Below, piece after piece: positions 47,013 through 56,143 of a stretch of 64,000 nucleotides of DNA (position 1 is its first letter; every line of letters starts with the position of its first letter). The stretch comes from Calditrichia bacterium (GTDB lineage Bacteria; Calditrichota; Calditrichia; Calditrichales; J004). The translations under genes were made by a program, and so were the position numbers. The stretch lies in the NCBI GenBank assembly GCA_020635035.1, contig JACKAO010000005.1, positions 186,001 to 250,000 of the forward strand, in the 5' to 3' direction. The notes under the pieces are model-generated. The model was not told where the DNA came from, made no database searches, and saw only the letters and a program-made list of their open reading frames with translations.

Positions 47013-48170
47013 TTAGCTATTCTTAGAATTAATCAGTTCATGACGGGCTTTAATCTCCGCTTCCACTTTTTTTTGCCACAACCTGTCACGTATACTTTTG
47101 GCTCTAAGCCAATGTTCTTCCGCACTTTCGTGATAACCCAGGCGCTCATAACTTTCAGCTATTCCTTCCCAGGCAGGCGCAAACAAAGTATCCTTTTCAA
47201 CACAATAACGGAACTGTTCCATGGCTTCCTGCGGCATACCGTTTTTTAAAAAGTCCATCGCCAGATTATAATGACTCTGCAGATCAGAAATCTGGTAATC
47301 AATAAAAGGTTCAATCACATTTTCAGATTTCAAAGTTACAATACTGCATGGAAGTTCACGTAATACATGCTCGGTATTGCTGCCAGTCAAAATTCGTGGA
47401 TTATCCGATTCACCGCTTGTTCCCATCACGATAAGATCAGCATTGAGACTCTTTGCTGCTTCAAGAATTACTTTATACACATTGCCCGGTGCTATCATTT
47501 TAGCAAAATCCACATCATGAAAATCGAACTTTTCGATGAAACGATTCAGCTGTTTTTCATGATTTAGAATCTTTTCAGACTGTTTTTCTTCAGATCCGCC
47601 GAGCATTTTTAAGTACAGATCTGACATTGACGGGACAGCATGTAAAATATGCAACTTAGCTTTCATTTTTCTTGAAAGGTGAATGGCGTTCTTTAATGCC
47701 CGTTCAGCCGGCCGCGAAAAATCGACAGGACAAAGAACGTTTTGAATATCCATTTTAGCACCGGATTTACTGATCCAGACCGGTTTTGCAGATTTATGAA
47801 GAACTTTCAGTGACGTTACACCAAGTTTATCTGAAGCATTTCTGCCATTGCTATCACCTATAACAATCAGATTAGCATTATGTTTTTCTGCTTCCTGGAT
47901 GATCCTGATAAACGGGATTCCAATCTGGATACCGATATCGCTGACTTTAATCCCCTGGCTGCGAATTTCATTAAAGACATTCTTTAATTCCGTTCTCACA
48001 CCCTTTTCAATCATTTCCCTGTTCAGTTTGGACATTTCCATCGACGGGATAACATGCAGCACAAGGATCTCCGAGTTGAAGAGTTTTGCCAGTCGAATGG
48101 ATTGCTTAACAGCCTGTCCTGCCGAATCTCCAAAATCGGTTGCCAGTAAAATCTTGTTTAAAAGCTTCAT
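47013..48170 (-). CDS. Universal stress protein, two USP domains plus TPR tail
   Basis: 385 residues. First USP domain about 1-140 (KILLATDFGDSAGQAVKQSIRLAK, VIGDSNGRNAS). Second USP domain about 142-285 with a complete ATP-binding motif G-T-S-G-x9-G-S (GTSGESDNPRILTGSNTEHVL). The C-terminal ~100 residues contain a TPR-like helix pair (HYNLAMDFLKNGMPQEAMEQFRYCVEKD), unusual for USPs. It follows another USP gene by 12 bases and lies downstream of the P-type ATPase in the stress locus. Cytoplasmic. Confidence 0.9.
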   Translation of the reverse strand: MKLLNKILLATDFGDSAGQAVKQSIRLAKLFNSEILVLHVIPSMEMSKLNREMIEKGVRTELKNVFNEIRSQGIKVSDIGIQIGIPFIRIIQEAEKHNANLIVIGDSNGRNASDKLGVTSLKVLHKSAKPVWISKSGAKMDIQNVLCPVDFSRPAERALKNAIHLSRKMKAKLHILHAVPSMSDLYLKMLGGSEEKQSEKILNHEKQLNRFIEKFDFHDVDFAKMIAPGNVYKVILEAAKSLNADLIVMGTSGESDNPRILTGSNTEHVLRELPCSIVTLKSENVIEPFIDYQISDLQSHYNLAMDFLKNGMPQEAMEQFRYCVEKDTLFAPAWEGIAESYERLGYHESAEEHWLRAKSIRDRLWQKKVEAEIKARHELINSKNS

Positions 48171-48182
48171 GACGCTTCTCCT

Positions 48183-49091
48183 TTAATTAAATATTACATT
48201 CAGAATATTTAAACCACTGCCCTTTTTCTTTACAGCAAGCACAGGAATATTAAGGCTTTCTATGAGTTTTTCAGAAACACTGCCGAGCATCAAAGCTGCA
48301 CCGGCACTTCTGCCTTTGGCGCCCACTGCGAGAAAACTAATCTTATTTTCATTGACATGTTTCCGGATGGCTTCTGCCGTTTTACTTTCAATTAGATAAT
48401 TCTCAATAATCTCCAGATTACCGGTTTCAAAGTCTGAAGCTAACTGCTGAAAATTCTTTTTCGCATTATTCTTCATTATTTCAGCAAATTCCACATAGGA
48501 TCTGCCGGTCTTATGAAAACCTGTCGGTATCTCATATACATGAATCATTTCCATTTTTACAGCTTTCCCTGCTTTGGCAAAAGCCAGCCCCTGATCATAC
48601 GCATCCTTTGAGTGCTCTGAAAAATCAAGTGCTACGCCAGGATTACTGAAATCCAGTTCAACACCCTGCGGAACAACTAAGACCGAGCATGGTGCTTTGC
48701 GTGCTAATTTTGTTGCCAATTCCCGCGACTCAGGAAGATGACTGGAAACACCGCTGATAACCAGATCGATTCCGTTAATTCGAACCTGTTTTAAAATCTC
48801 ATCCAAAGCCGATCCTTCATTTACAAGTACGAGTGGTTCCGGATTCAGCAAGGAGCTGTTAACAATCTGGATTGTATCCTTTATTTTATCACGGGCAAAA
48901 TCTGCCACGGATTCTATCAGTTGCGGATATTCCTTTACCAGTTCTGCCGGCACGTCCAGTTTCTCTTCAACATACTGGAAATACAGCTTTTCCGAATTTG
49001 CCATCTCTGCTATTTTATATGCTTTCTGAATAAGACCTGTATCATGCTCATTCATGTTCAGGTTTACCAATATCCTTTTAAATCTGTACAT
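48183..49091 (-). CDS. Universal stress protein, tandem USP domains
   Basis: 302 residues with two USP domains. The first (about 1-145) has lost a clear nucleotide motif (SGVSSHLPESRELATKL). The second (about 150-290) keeps G-A-K-G-x9-G-S (GAKGRSAGAALMLGSVSEKLI), so one functional ATP site per chain is expected. It lies between the ATPase and the other USP gene; all three run on the minus strand with gaps of 34 and 12 bases, so they are probably one operon. Confidence 0.9.
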   Translation of the reverse strand: MYRFKRILVNLNMNEHDTGLIQKAYKIAEMANSEKLYFQYVEEKLDVPAELVKEYPQLIESVADFARDKIKDTIQIVNSSLLNPEPLVLVNEGSALDEILKQVRINGIDLVISGVSSHLPESRELATKLARKAPCSVLVVPQGVELDFSNPGVALDFSEHSKDAYDQGLAFAKAGKAVKMEMIHVYEIPTGFHKTGRSYVEFAEIMKNNAKKNFQQLASDFETGNLEIIENYLIESKTAEAIRKHVNENKISFLAVGAKGRSAGAALMLGSVSEKLIESLNIPVLAVKKKGSGLNILNVIFN

Positions 49092-49125
49092 AACGCATTC
49101 CTTTCACTTAGTTTGTTTAATAATT

Positions 49126-51846
49126 TTAAGCTGTTCTTTTAAATCTTTTATTTGTAATCCATTTTTCTATAGCAACAACCAGTGACGTAGCCAGGGCAAT
49201 AAGCAGCACTCGTCCCCAGACATCCCACCCTATAGGCGCACTCTGGAACATGCTGTTAAACAGTGGCACATAGGTAAACAGCATCTGCAGGGTAATCATT
49301 ATGGCAACCCCGGCAAACAAAATGGGATTCGAGAAAAATCCTATTTTAAATACAGATCCGCTTAATGAACGACTGTTAAACAGATAAAATATCTCAATAA
49401 AAACGAACACATTTACCGCTGCGGTACGGGCTTCTTCAAGCGACATTCCGCGATCCAGCTCCCATTTAAAAATTCCGAAAGCACCTAATAACATCATGCC
49501 ACCTACCAGTAAAATTCTTAGAATCAAATTTCCTGTTAGTATGGGTGTCTGCGGATTTCTTGGTTTACGCATCATTATCCCCGGCTCTTTTGGTTCAAAT
49601 GCCAGCATTAAACCCAGTAAGATGGCAGTGGTCATATTTATCCATAAAATCTGCAACGGTATTATCGGGAGCATTACCCCGGCAAAAATCGCCGCAAGAA
49701 TAACCAGACCTTCGCCCAGGTTTGTTGGCAATGTCCAGACAATAAATTTTGTCAGATTGTCAAATACACCACGCCCTTCTTCAACAGCTGCCTCGATGGA
49801 TGCAAAATTATCGTCTGTAAGCACCATATCCGATGCTTCCTTGGCAACTTCTGTCCCTGTTATTCCCATCGCTGTACCGATATCTGCGCGCTTCAAAGCC
49901 GGGGCATCATTCACACCATCTCCGGTCATCGCTACAACATGTGCAGAAGATTGCAGAGCCTGCACAAGGCGCAGTTTCTGTTCCGGTGTGACCCGTGCGA
50001 AAATACCGGCATAATTCGCAGCCCTGATGAACTCACTGTCAGAAAGCTGTTCCAGCTCTTTTCCTGTATAGGCAGACTTAAGTCCGTTTTGCTCACCGGA
50101 ATTTGTTATTCCTATCTGCCGGCCGATTTCCTTAGCTGTAAGGACATGATCACCTGTGATCATTTTAACACTGACTCCCGCAGTCTGGCACGCTTTAACC
50201 GCCTTAATCGCTTCCGGTCTTGGTGGATCAATCATAGCTTGCAGGCCAATAAATTCCAGATCGTTTTGAATATCTGCATGATCTATTTTTTCATCCGCTT
50301 TATTTATTGTTTTCCGTGCAAAAGCAAGTACCCGCAATCCCCTGGCTGCCATTGTTTCAGCTGACTTTTCAATTGCATCGGCAACCAATTCACCCGGTTG
50401 CAAATTGCTGCCCAGGGCAACAGAAGATCTCTCAAGAATTGCTTCCAAAGATCCCTTAACGTAAATGATATTGTAATCAGCATCCGGTATCGCGTGCAGC
50501 GTAGCCATATACTGGTGTTGCGATTCAAACGGGATAGCATCAATCCGTGAATAATGTTCTGATAATTCAGTTTCATCAAAACCGGCTTTTCTGCCTGCAA
50601 CCAGCAATGCGCCTTCAGTTGGATCGCCCTGCACAACCCAGCTGCCTTCCTTTTCCTTCAATGATGTGTCATTGCATAAAACCCCTGCCAGTAAAAGTTC
50701 TTTTAATAAGGGCTGATCTGCAGGAACGATTCTTTTATTGTTTAATAAAATTTCACCGTTTGGCGAATAGCCACTGCCAGTTACACTGTATTTTTTATCC
50801 GCACCGACTATTTCTGTAACAGTCATCTGGTTTTCAGTCAAGGTACCGGTTTTATCAGAACAGATAACCGTTGTGCTGCCAAGCGTTTCAACCGCAGGTA
50901 ATTTGCGGATTATAGCCCGGCGTTTAGCCATACGGGAAACACCAATTGCCAGTGTTATTGTAACTGCCGCAGGCAGCCCTTCAGGAATAGCACCTACAGC
51001 CAAAGCGACAGCAGCCATAAACATATCCACCATATTCTCACCGCGGTATACACCAACCGCGAAGGTTAAAGCAGCCAGGCCGATTATGATGTAGAGAAGA
51101 ATATGACTGAAATGGGCGATCTTTTTCGTTAATGGTGTTTCCAGCTCTTCTGTTTCAGAAATAAGCTGCGATATTTTTCCCACTTCAGTTTTATCACCAG
51201 TGGCAACAACAATACCTACCCCCTGGCCAAATGTTACTAGTGATGATGCATAAGCCATGTTACGGCGATCCGCCAGCACAACATCATGGGCAAGAATATC
51301 CTGATTCTTTTCAACCGGCAGCGATTCGCCTGTTAGTGCAGATTCATCCACCTGTAAATCCCTTATCTCGATCAGGCGCAAATCCGCGGGAACTTTATCC
51401 CCGGACTGAAGGATGACAATATCTCCGGGCACTAATTCCGTTGAATCCACCTGTTGCTTTTTACCGGAGCGGATCACAGTTGCCTGGGCTGTCATCGTTT
51501 TTGAGAGTGCATCAATGGCTTTTACAGCTTTGGATTCCTGTGAAAAACCAACAATCGCGTTCACCAACACCACCGCAAGAATTACACCGGCATCAACCCA
51601 TTCCTGCAGCAGCAGAGTAATAATTCCGGCGCTCAACAGGATATAAACCAATGGCTGATTGAACTGAAGCATGAATCGTGTGAAGGCACTCTTACCTGCC
51701 TTTGCAGTCAGACGGTTTGGTCCAAACTGTTTTGCACGTTCTTCTGTTTCAAAAATATCCAATCCTTTCTTCTTATCTGAATTCAAGAGATCGAGCACTT
51801 CATCTTCCGGTAAATGATGCCAATGCGGGCTTAGAATTCTCTCCAT
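49126..51846 (-). CDS. P-type cation-transporting ATPase (P2-like)
   Basis: 906 residues from the ATG at 51846, which has AAGGAG upstream; an in-frame start at 51882 would overlap the upstream gene. Domains: N-terminal cation ATPase domain, A-domain with LTGESLPVEK, P-domain with CSDKTGTLTENQMTV (phosphorylated Asp), KGSLEAIL, TGDGVNDAPALKRADIG and a C-terminal membrane part. The M4 motif is AIPEGLPAAVTITLAIG. The M6 segment reads WINMTTAILLGLMLAFEP and lacks the Asp of true calcium pumps, so the transported ion is uncertain. Co-oriented with USP genes downstream. Confidence 0.93.
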   Translation of the reverse strand: MERILSPHWHHLPEDEVLDLLNSDKKKGLDIFETEERAKQFGPNRLTAKAGKSAFTRFMLQFNQPLVYILLSAGIITLLLQEWVDAGVILAVVLVNAIVGFSQESKAVKAIDALSKTMTAQATVIRSGKKQQVDSTELVPGDIVILQSGDKVPADLRLIEIRDLQVDESALTGESLPVEKNQDILAHDVVLADRRNMAYASSLVTFGQGVGIVVATGDKTEVGKISQLISETEELETPLTKKIAHFSHILLYIIIGLAALTFAVGVYRGENMVDMFMAAVALAVGAIPEGLPAAVTITLAIGVSRMAKRRAIIRKLPAVETLGSTTVICSDKTGTLTENQMTVTEIVGADKKYSVTGSGYSPNGEILLNNKRIVPADQPLLKELLLAGVLCNDTSLKEKEGSWVVQGDPTEGALLVAGRKAGFDETELSEHYSRIDAIPFESQHQYMATLHAIPDADYNIIYVKGSLEAILERSSVALGSNLQPGELVADAIEKSAETMAARGLRVLAFARKTINKADEKIDHADIQNDLEFIGLQAMIDPPRPEAIKAVKACQTAGVSVKMITGDHVLTAKEIGRQIGITNSGEQNGLKSAYTGKELEQLSDSEFIRAANYAGIFARVTPEQKLRLVQALQSSAHVVAMTGDGVNDAPALKRADIGTAMGITGTEVAKEASDMVLTDDNFASIEAAVEEGRGVFDNLTKFIVWTLPTNLGEGLVILAAIFAGVMLPIIPLQILWINMTTAILLGLMLAFEPKEPGIMMRKPRNPQTPILTGNLILRILLVGGMMLLGAFGIFKWELDRGMSLEEARTAAVNVFVFIEIFYLFNSRSLSGSVFKIGFFSNPILFAGVAIMITLQMLFTYVPLFNSMFQSAPIGWDVWGRVLLIALATSLVVAIEKWITNKRFKRTA

Positions 51847-51863
51847 CTTTTCTCCTTTTTTGT

Positions 51864-52211
51864 TTAGTATTCTTTTAAGCAAAAATTTATTATGCGCAGA
51901 CCGTCTTCCGTAATAGCTGAGTGCACTTTTCCAACATCCCTGCCAAGGATTGTACTGATCTGTTCTTTTAGTTCATCTTTTACAGATTCAAATTGCCTGC
52001 TCTTAAAATCAATCAACATTTTCTGATCACCAGACTTCATTACATTCAGTTCTGCCGGACTTGCAACTCCGAAAGCATAAACTGTAACAATCTCATTATT
52101 AAGATGGCAGGACAGTGCATGTGGATTTTCTCCAAGCTGCGTAAATAAGAATTCACGAACAGCATCATCGATATGATATGTTTTGTCTTTTGTCAGGTAT
52201 ACCATGTGCAT
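51864..52211 (-). CDS. DUF2294-like protein, second copy
   Basis: 115 residues. Same plan as the DUF2294 gene at 53001: a first half with beta strands (ALSCHLNNEIVTVYAFGVASPAELNVM) and a helix FKSRQFESVKDELKEQISTILGRDVGKVHSAI with GLRIINFCL at the end. The 'TPAE' of DUF2294 reads SPAE. It is more divergent than the copy at 53001 and lacks its N-terminal KKSKGQLE segment. It begins right after a terminator-like leader with an AGGAG and is followed 17 bases later by the ATPase. Function unknown. Confidence 0.72.
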   Translation of the reverse strand: MHMVYLTKDKTYHIDDAVREFLFTQLGENPHALSCHLNNEIVTVYAFGVASPAELNVMKSGDQKMLIDFKSRQFESVKDELKEQISTILGRDVGKVHSAITEDGLRIINFCLKEY

Positions 52212-52219
52212 TCACTCCT

Positions 52220-52326
52220 AAAAAAAAGGCCGGTACTCACCCTTCAGAAGGATGAAAGTACCGGCCCACGATTTAGCTTAAGCAGAACTTATTTAAAGGT
52301 TCTGCTTCTTCCAGATTGTCTGCCAG
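52220..52326 (-). promoter_or_regulatory. Leader with conserved box and terminator-like hairpin (leader A)
   Basis: Read on the minus strand: a conserved box (52326-52315, CTGGCAGACAAT), a perfect 9-base-pair hairpin AAGCAGAAC/GTTCTGCTT (52307-52280), then a perfect 10-base-pair stem GGCCGGTACT/AGTACCGGCC (52266-52228) followed by eight T and then AGGAG and the ATG of the DUF2294-like gene. It has the form of a transcription attenuator, or alternatively of a terminator of psiE placed just before the next gene. Confidence 0.6.
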
Positions 52327-52361
52327 AATTAAATTCTGCTTTTATTTATTGTTCTTTTCGT

Positions 52362-52850
52362 TTATGAATTAATTAATCTTTTTGCCTTTTTGTTTCTCAC
52401 AACCAACCAGTAACCAATGCTCATGGCAAGTGTAACAGCAGCCGTAGCAAAAACATATTCAGCTGACATTTCTTTGTAATCCAAAACGATTACTTTTCTT
52501 GCAATAGCCATCAACGCCGTCGCCATTACTATCTCTACATGGATAACATCTTCACGCAGATAAACAGTAATATTTTCGAAAATTTCGATTGCAATCATTA
52601 CCGCAATAAAAGCACCGAATGTTGCTAAAATATCGCTGATCGTAAGCAGCATAAACGGTGTCTCAATCAGGCGTTTATAAATTACCCAGCCAACATCAAT
52701 CACCCCCCACACTATAACCAGTGTCATAATTACTGCCAGAACCCGGACCGAAAAACGAATAATCTTTTGCAGGTTACGCAGCAATGGATCATTCAGGATG
52801 TTTTTATTTGCCGGTTGCTGTTCAATATTCTCGTCACTCATCTTTACCAT
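52362..52850 (-). CDS. PsiE-family membrane protein
   Basis: 162 residues from the ATG at 52850, which has GGGAG upstream (52841 also possible). Four transmembrane helices: VRVLAVIMTLVIVWGVIDVGWVIY, ISDILATFGAFIAVMIAIEIF, VEIVMATALMAIARKVIVLD and VFATAAVTLAMSIGYWLVV. The order and the EIFENITVYL and ARKVIVLDYKE segments match the PsiE family, first named from phosphate starvation in E. coli; its function is unknown. It lies between two DUF2294-type genes, each junction holding a leader element. Confidence 0.87.
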   Translation of the reverse strand: MVKMSDENIEQQPANKNILNDPLLRNLQKIIRFSVRVLAVIMTLVIVWGVIDVGWVIYKRLIETPFMLLTISDILATFGAFIAVMIAIEIFENITVYLREDVIHVEIVMATALMAIARKVIVLDYKEMSAEYVFATAAVTLAMSIGYWLVVRNKKAKRLINS

Positions 52851-52864
52851 TTTTTCTCCCTGAT

Positions 52865-52949
52865 AAAAAAAAAGCCGGCACACCTTCTAGTCAGGCTGCC
52901 GGCTTACACTTTTGCTCATCTTTATCAGATGCTCAAAATTGTCTTCCAG
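52865..52949 (-). promoter_or_regulatory. Leader with conserved box and terminator-like hairpin (leader B)
   Basis: Read on the minus strand: the box CTGGAAGACAAT (52949-52938), a short hairpin with CATCT/AGATG and flanking A.G/G.A mismatches (about 52934-52914), then a perfect 9-base-pair stem AAGCCGGCA/TGCCGGCTT (52905-52872), nine T and then GGGAG and the psiE ATG. It has the same order as leader A. It follows the DUF2294 stop by about 50 bases, so it may be a terminator or attenuator. Confidence 0.6.
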
Positions 52950-53000
52950 TTAATTTTTGTCTATCTACGCAAAGTTTTTGTCCGGGTTTCAAAAAATTAA

Positions 53001-53372
53001 TTATTTTTTTAAAAGTTGGTTTTCCAGGTTTTGCGGTAGTGTAAAAATAAAGATACGTTCGCCGGATTTTGGATTGATATCCGTTAAAAGACTGCTAACT
53101 TTTTGTCCGGTTATTTCTTCGATTATTTCTTCCAGAAGTTTCTGGGAGCTGTCAATCAACCGCATCCGCATTTGTTTAATAAGCTGAGCGCCGCCATCTT
53201 CGACGGCTAGTTTTTCTTCAGCCGGTGTCAGTATCCCTTTTAAACGAATAATCACCATGTCTTCGATTATAAAAGATTTGGATTCTTTTGGCCCCCTGCC
53301 GATATAATCTTTCTCGAACTTGGTTACAGCAGTACTGATTTCAGCTTCAAGCTGACCTTTACTTTTTTTCAT
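53001..53372 (-). CDS. DUF2294 protein, first copy
   Basis: 123 residues if begun at the ATG at 53370-53372 (MKKSKGQLEAEISTAVTKFEKDYIGRGPKES); an open frame extends upstream to 53456, but that part looks untranslated and the Met before KKSKGQLE is the better start. The family plan is clear: FEKDYIGRGPKES, SFIIEDMVIIRLKGILTPAEEKLA, RMRLIDSSQKLLEEIIEEITGQKVSSLLTDINPKSGERIFIFTL. The function of DUF2294 is unknown; it is often found with stress or transport genes. It is the first gene of the stress locus. Confidence 0.85.
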   Translation of the reverse strand: MKKSKGQLEAEISTAVTKFEKDYIGRGPKESKSFIIEDMVIIRLKGILTPAEEKLAVEDGGAQLIKQMRMRLIDSSQKLLEEIIEEITGQKVSSLLTDINPKSGERIFIFTLPQNLENQLLKK

Positions 53373-53547
53373 TATTCTTACCTGTAACGTTTTTTTGTGT
53401 TCATTAAATTTAAGACCAAAGTTCATAAGTAAAAAATATTTTGCCCGTGATAACAACTAGTTTTTATTGCCATTCGGAATGCCTGAAGATTTTTTTTGGT
53501 TTGTAAAAAAGCACTTCTCTAAATTTAATCACACAAACAGGTATTTT

Positions 53548-55368
53548 ATGAAAACATTGATATTAATTGCACTTGCGCTGTTATTCTTTCATTCTGCTAA
53601 TGCACAAGACAGCGTTCAGGTTTACCGGATGGATGATGATATTACGGTTACGGCAACCCGCATCCCTACCGCTTTCAGCGATGTTTCCCGGGAAGTAACT
53701 GTTATTTCCGGTAAAGAAATAGAACTGATACCTGCGCAATCTGTACCCGAATTATTGGAAAATATCGTTGGCGTGGATGTAAAACAACGCGGGATGCAGG
53801 GGGTTCAGGCTGATATAAGCATTCGCGGAGCGGGTTTTGAACAGACTCTTATTCTTATAAACGGACTCAAACTGATTGACCCGCAAACCGGGCATCATAA
53901 CATGAATCTGCCATTACATATCAGCGATATCGAACGTATAGAGATTCTGCGTGGTCCGGGATCAAGGCTTTACGGACCAAATGCTTTTGGTGGCGTGATC
54001 AATATAATAACAAAAAAAACAAATACGGCAAGAGCAACAATGGGTGCATCTCTTGGTCAACACAATCTTTATGATTCTTACATAAACCTTTATTATCCTT
54101 TCATGGATAGCTTTCACCGTTTTACAATTTCGAAAAGCGGAAGTGATGGCTACCGGTTTAATACTGATTTTAATAACCTGTTATTTTCTCACAATTCAAT
54201 TATAAATATCGGTAAGCACCAACTGGAAATATCAACAGGCCATAACGAAAAAAAATTCGGAGCAAACAGTTTTTACACAACCCGTTTTCCGGAACAGTAT
54301 GAAGAAACGCGATTGCAATTTGTACAGAGTGCTGTGCATTTTAACTATGATAATTTTTCCATAAAACCACAGGCTTTTTATCGGGTAAACCGCGATAAAT
54401 TCAGGCTTGTGCGCAGCGATCCGGATTTTTATCAGAATATTCATAAAACATATGTCTACGGGATGGATTTGCAGGGGCATTTCAACTCGCCGGCAGGTAT
54501 CACAACTTTTGGCGGGGAATGGGTTGAAGAACGTATTGACAGCAATAACCTGGGTGATCATTTACGCAAAAGGAACGGCATGTTTTTACAGCAACAGATT
54601 AACTTTTACCCTGTAAACATTGCTGTTGGCGGCTCAGCTTATTATTATACCGGCGAAGGATGGAACGGCTGGCCGGGGATTGATATCGGGATCAGTCTTG
54701 CAGAAAAAACACGCATATTTTTGAGTGCAGCAAAAGCATTCAGAGTCCCGACATACACCGAATTGTATTACCGTGATGCCGCTACCCGGGGAAACAGTGA
54801 TTTAGAGCCTGAAGAATCCATTAACCTTGAAGCAGGGATTGACCATAAACCGGGCAACTGGGAAATGCAGTTTTCATATTTTTACAGGGAAAACAGCAAC
54901 CTGATCGATTATGTTTTAAATGCATCCGATCAAATTTTTTATGCCCGTAATTTTACACAAATGATCACACGCGGAGCTGAAGCATCAATTAGCCTGATGA
55001 ACCCGCTTCCTTTCTTAAATAAGGTTTCCATGCAATTTACTCATTTAGATTCTGATCTGGACTTGAAAGGAGAGACAACCCGCTATTCACTGACACATTT
55101 TGAGAATCAATTTATCCTGATGTTTGGCTATCCTGTCCCGCTGCTGAGCGGTCTTTCTCAAAACTGGCAAATTCGGTACGAAGAAAGTCTTCTGCCATCC
55201 AAACAAACCATCACCGATACACGTTTTCTCTGGCAGCAGGAATCATTTAATATTTATTTAGATATAACAAACATTTTTGCCGAAAAATATGAGCAGGTCC
55301 CGGGAGTTCCTATGCCCGGTCGCTGGATTAAAGCAGGATTCGAATACCGTTTACTGGGAAATGATTAA
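53548..55368 (+). CDS. TonB-dependent outer-membrane receptor
   Basis: 606 residues from the ATG at 53548; frame open to 53467 is not needed. Signal peptide MKTLILIALALLFFHSANA|QDS. Plug domain about 25-150 with ITVTATRIPTAFSDVSREVTVISGKEIE, LLENIVGVDVKQRG and SRLYGPNAFGGVINIITKK, then a 22-strand-type barrel to a C-terminal ...WIKAGFEYRLLG. The plug looks like the BtuB/FepA broad class; there is no sign of a SusC/SusD pair. The ligand is unknown. It is followed after three bases by a glycosyltransferase. No B12 riboswitch was seen in the 91 bases upstream. Confidence 0.9.
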   Translation: MKTLILIALALLFFHSANAQDSVQVYRMDDDITVTATRIPTAFSDVSREVTVISGKEIELIPAQSVPELLENIVGVDVKQRGMQGVQADISIRGAGFEQTLILINGLKLIDPQTGHHNMNLPLHISDIERIEILRGPGSRLYGPNAFGGVINIITKKTNTARATMGASLGQHNLYDSYINLYYPFMDSFHRFTISKSGSDGYRFNTDFNNLLFSHNSIINIGKHQLEISTGHNEKKFGANSFYTTRFPEQYEETRLQFVQSAVHFNYDNFSIKPQAFYRVNRDKFRLVRSDPDFYQNIHKTYVYGMDLQGHFNSPAGITTFGGEWVEERIDSNNLGDHLRKRNGMFLQQQINFYPVNIAVGGSAYYYTGEGWNGWPGIDIGISLAEKTRIFLSAAKAFRVPTYTELYYRDAATRGNSDLEPEESINLEAGIDHKPGNWEMQFSYFYRENSNLIDYVLNASDQIFYARNFTQMITRGAEASISLMNPLPFLNKVSMQFTHLDSDLDLKGETTRYSLTHFENQFILMFGYPVPLLSGLSQNWQIRYEESLLPSKQTITDTRFLWQQESFNIYLDITNIFAEKYEQVPGVPMPGRWIKAGFEYRLLGND

Positions 55369-55371
55369 AAT

Positions 55372-56094
55372 ATGATCCTTTCTGATGTTACGTTAATTAT
55401 TCCTACAAAAAATGAAGAAAAAAACATTCAGACGTTTCTCTCCAGTCTGCCTTCAGATATAAAGCTGATCGTTGTAGATGCCAGCACTGACAGGACGCGG
55501 GAATTGATCAATATTCAGCGACCTTACAATACCCATGTCATGCATGAGCTTTCAACAATTCCCAGGGCAAGGCAATCCGGTGCCGACAACGCTGTAACAG
55601 AATGGCTGCTCTATTCCGATGCAGATATGAGTTTTGATACAAAATATTTCATTGAACTTGAGAAGATGGCTGTTTCTGCAAACGTGGGTGCAATAATGGG
55701 GGCAAAGAAAAGCAAAAACAAATATCGCTGGTATTATTTCCTGTATTCAAATTCTATACGAATATTCTCCTATTTAGGTATTCCGATCGGCAGCGGATCA
55801 AACATGCTGCTCAAAAAAGAAGCGCTCGATGCCATAGGTGGCTTTGATTTTGCATTGACACACAGTGAAGACAATGATATTCTGATGCGCATAAAAAAAG
55901 CAGGGTGGCATGTTATATACAACGGGAAATTGCGAGTTTATGAAAACGATCACCGCCGGCTGGATCAGGGTGTTTTCAAAAAATTCTGGCATGGAACGCT
56001 GCGCGCATTTCTGCTATATACCGGGATTTTAAAAGAACGTGTCCGTGAATCCGACTGGGGATATTGGCAAAAAAAAGATAGTCTTAAACAATAA
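55372..56094 (+). CDS. Family 2 glycosyltransferase
   Basis: 240 residues. GT-A fold GT2 marks: TLIIPTKNEEKNIQTFLSSL at the start, DADMSFDTKYF (DxD metal site), and GGFDFALTHSEDNDILMRIKKAGWHVIYN (the ED catalytic base region). It probably transfers a sugar onto a lipid or surface glycan. The acceptor is unknown. The ATG is three bases after the receptor stop, so the two are translated together. No transmembrane helices, so it acts at the cytoplasmic face. Confidence 0.88.
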   Translation: MILSDVTLIIPTKNEEKNIQTFLSSLPSDIKLIVVDASTDRTRELINIQRPYNTHVMHELSTIPRARQSGADNAVTEWLLYSDADMSFDTKYFIELEKMAVSANVGAIMGAKKSKNKYRWYYFLYSNSIRIFSYLGIPIGSGSNMLLKKEALDAIGGFDFALTHSEDNDILMRIKKAGWHVIYNGKLRVYENDHRRLDQGVFKKFWHGTLRAFLLYTGILKERVRESDWGYWQKKDSLKQ

Positions 56095-56143
56095 ACATTA
56101 GCTCTTTAAAAATACAGACGTACTTAACTTTACCAGGACAAAT

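Noticed and set aside
49496..50014. 172-codon open frame on the plus strand inside the P-type ATPase
   Set aside because: Antisense to strongly conserved ATPase motifs; no ribosome site and no recognisable product.
53457..53547. Possible cobalamin riboswitch before the TonB-dependent receptor
   Set aside because: The gap is only 91 bases and shows no B12-box or suitable stems.
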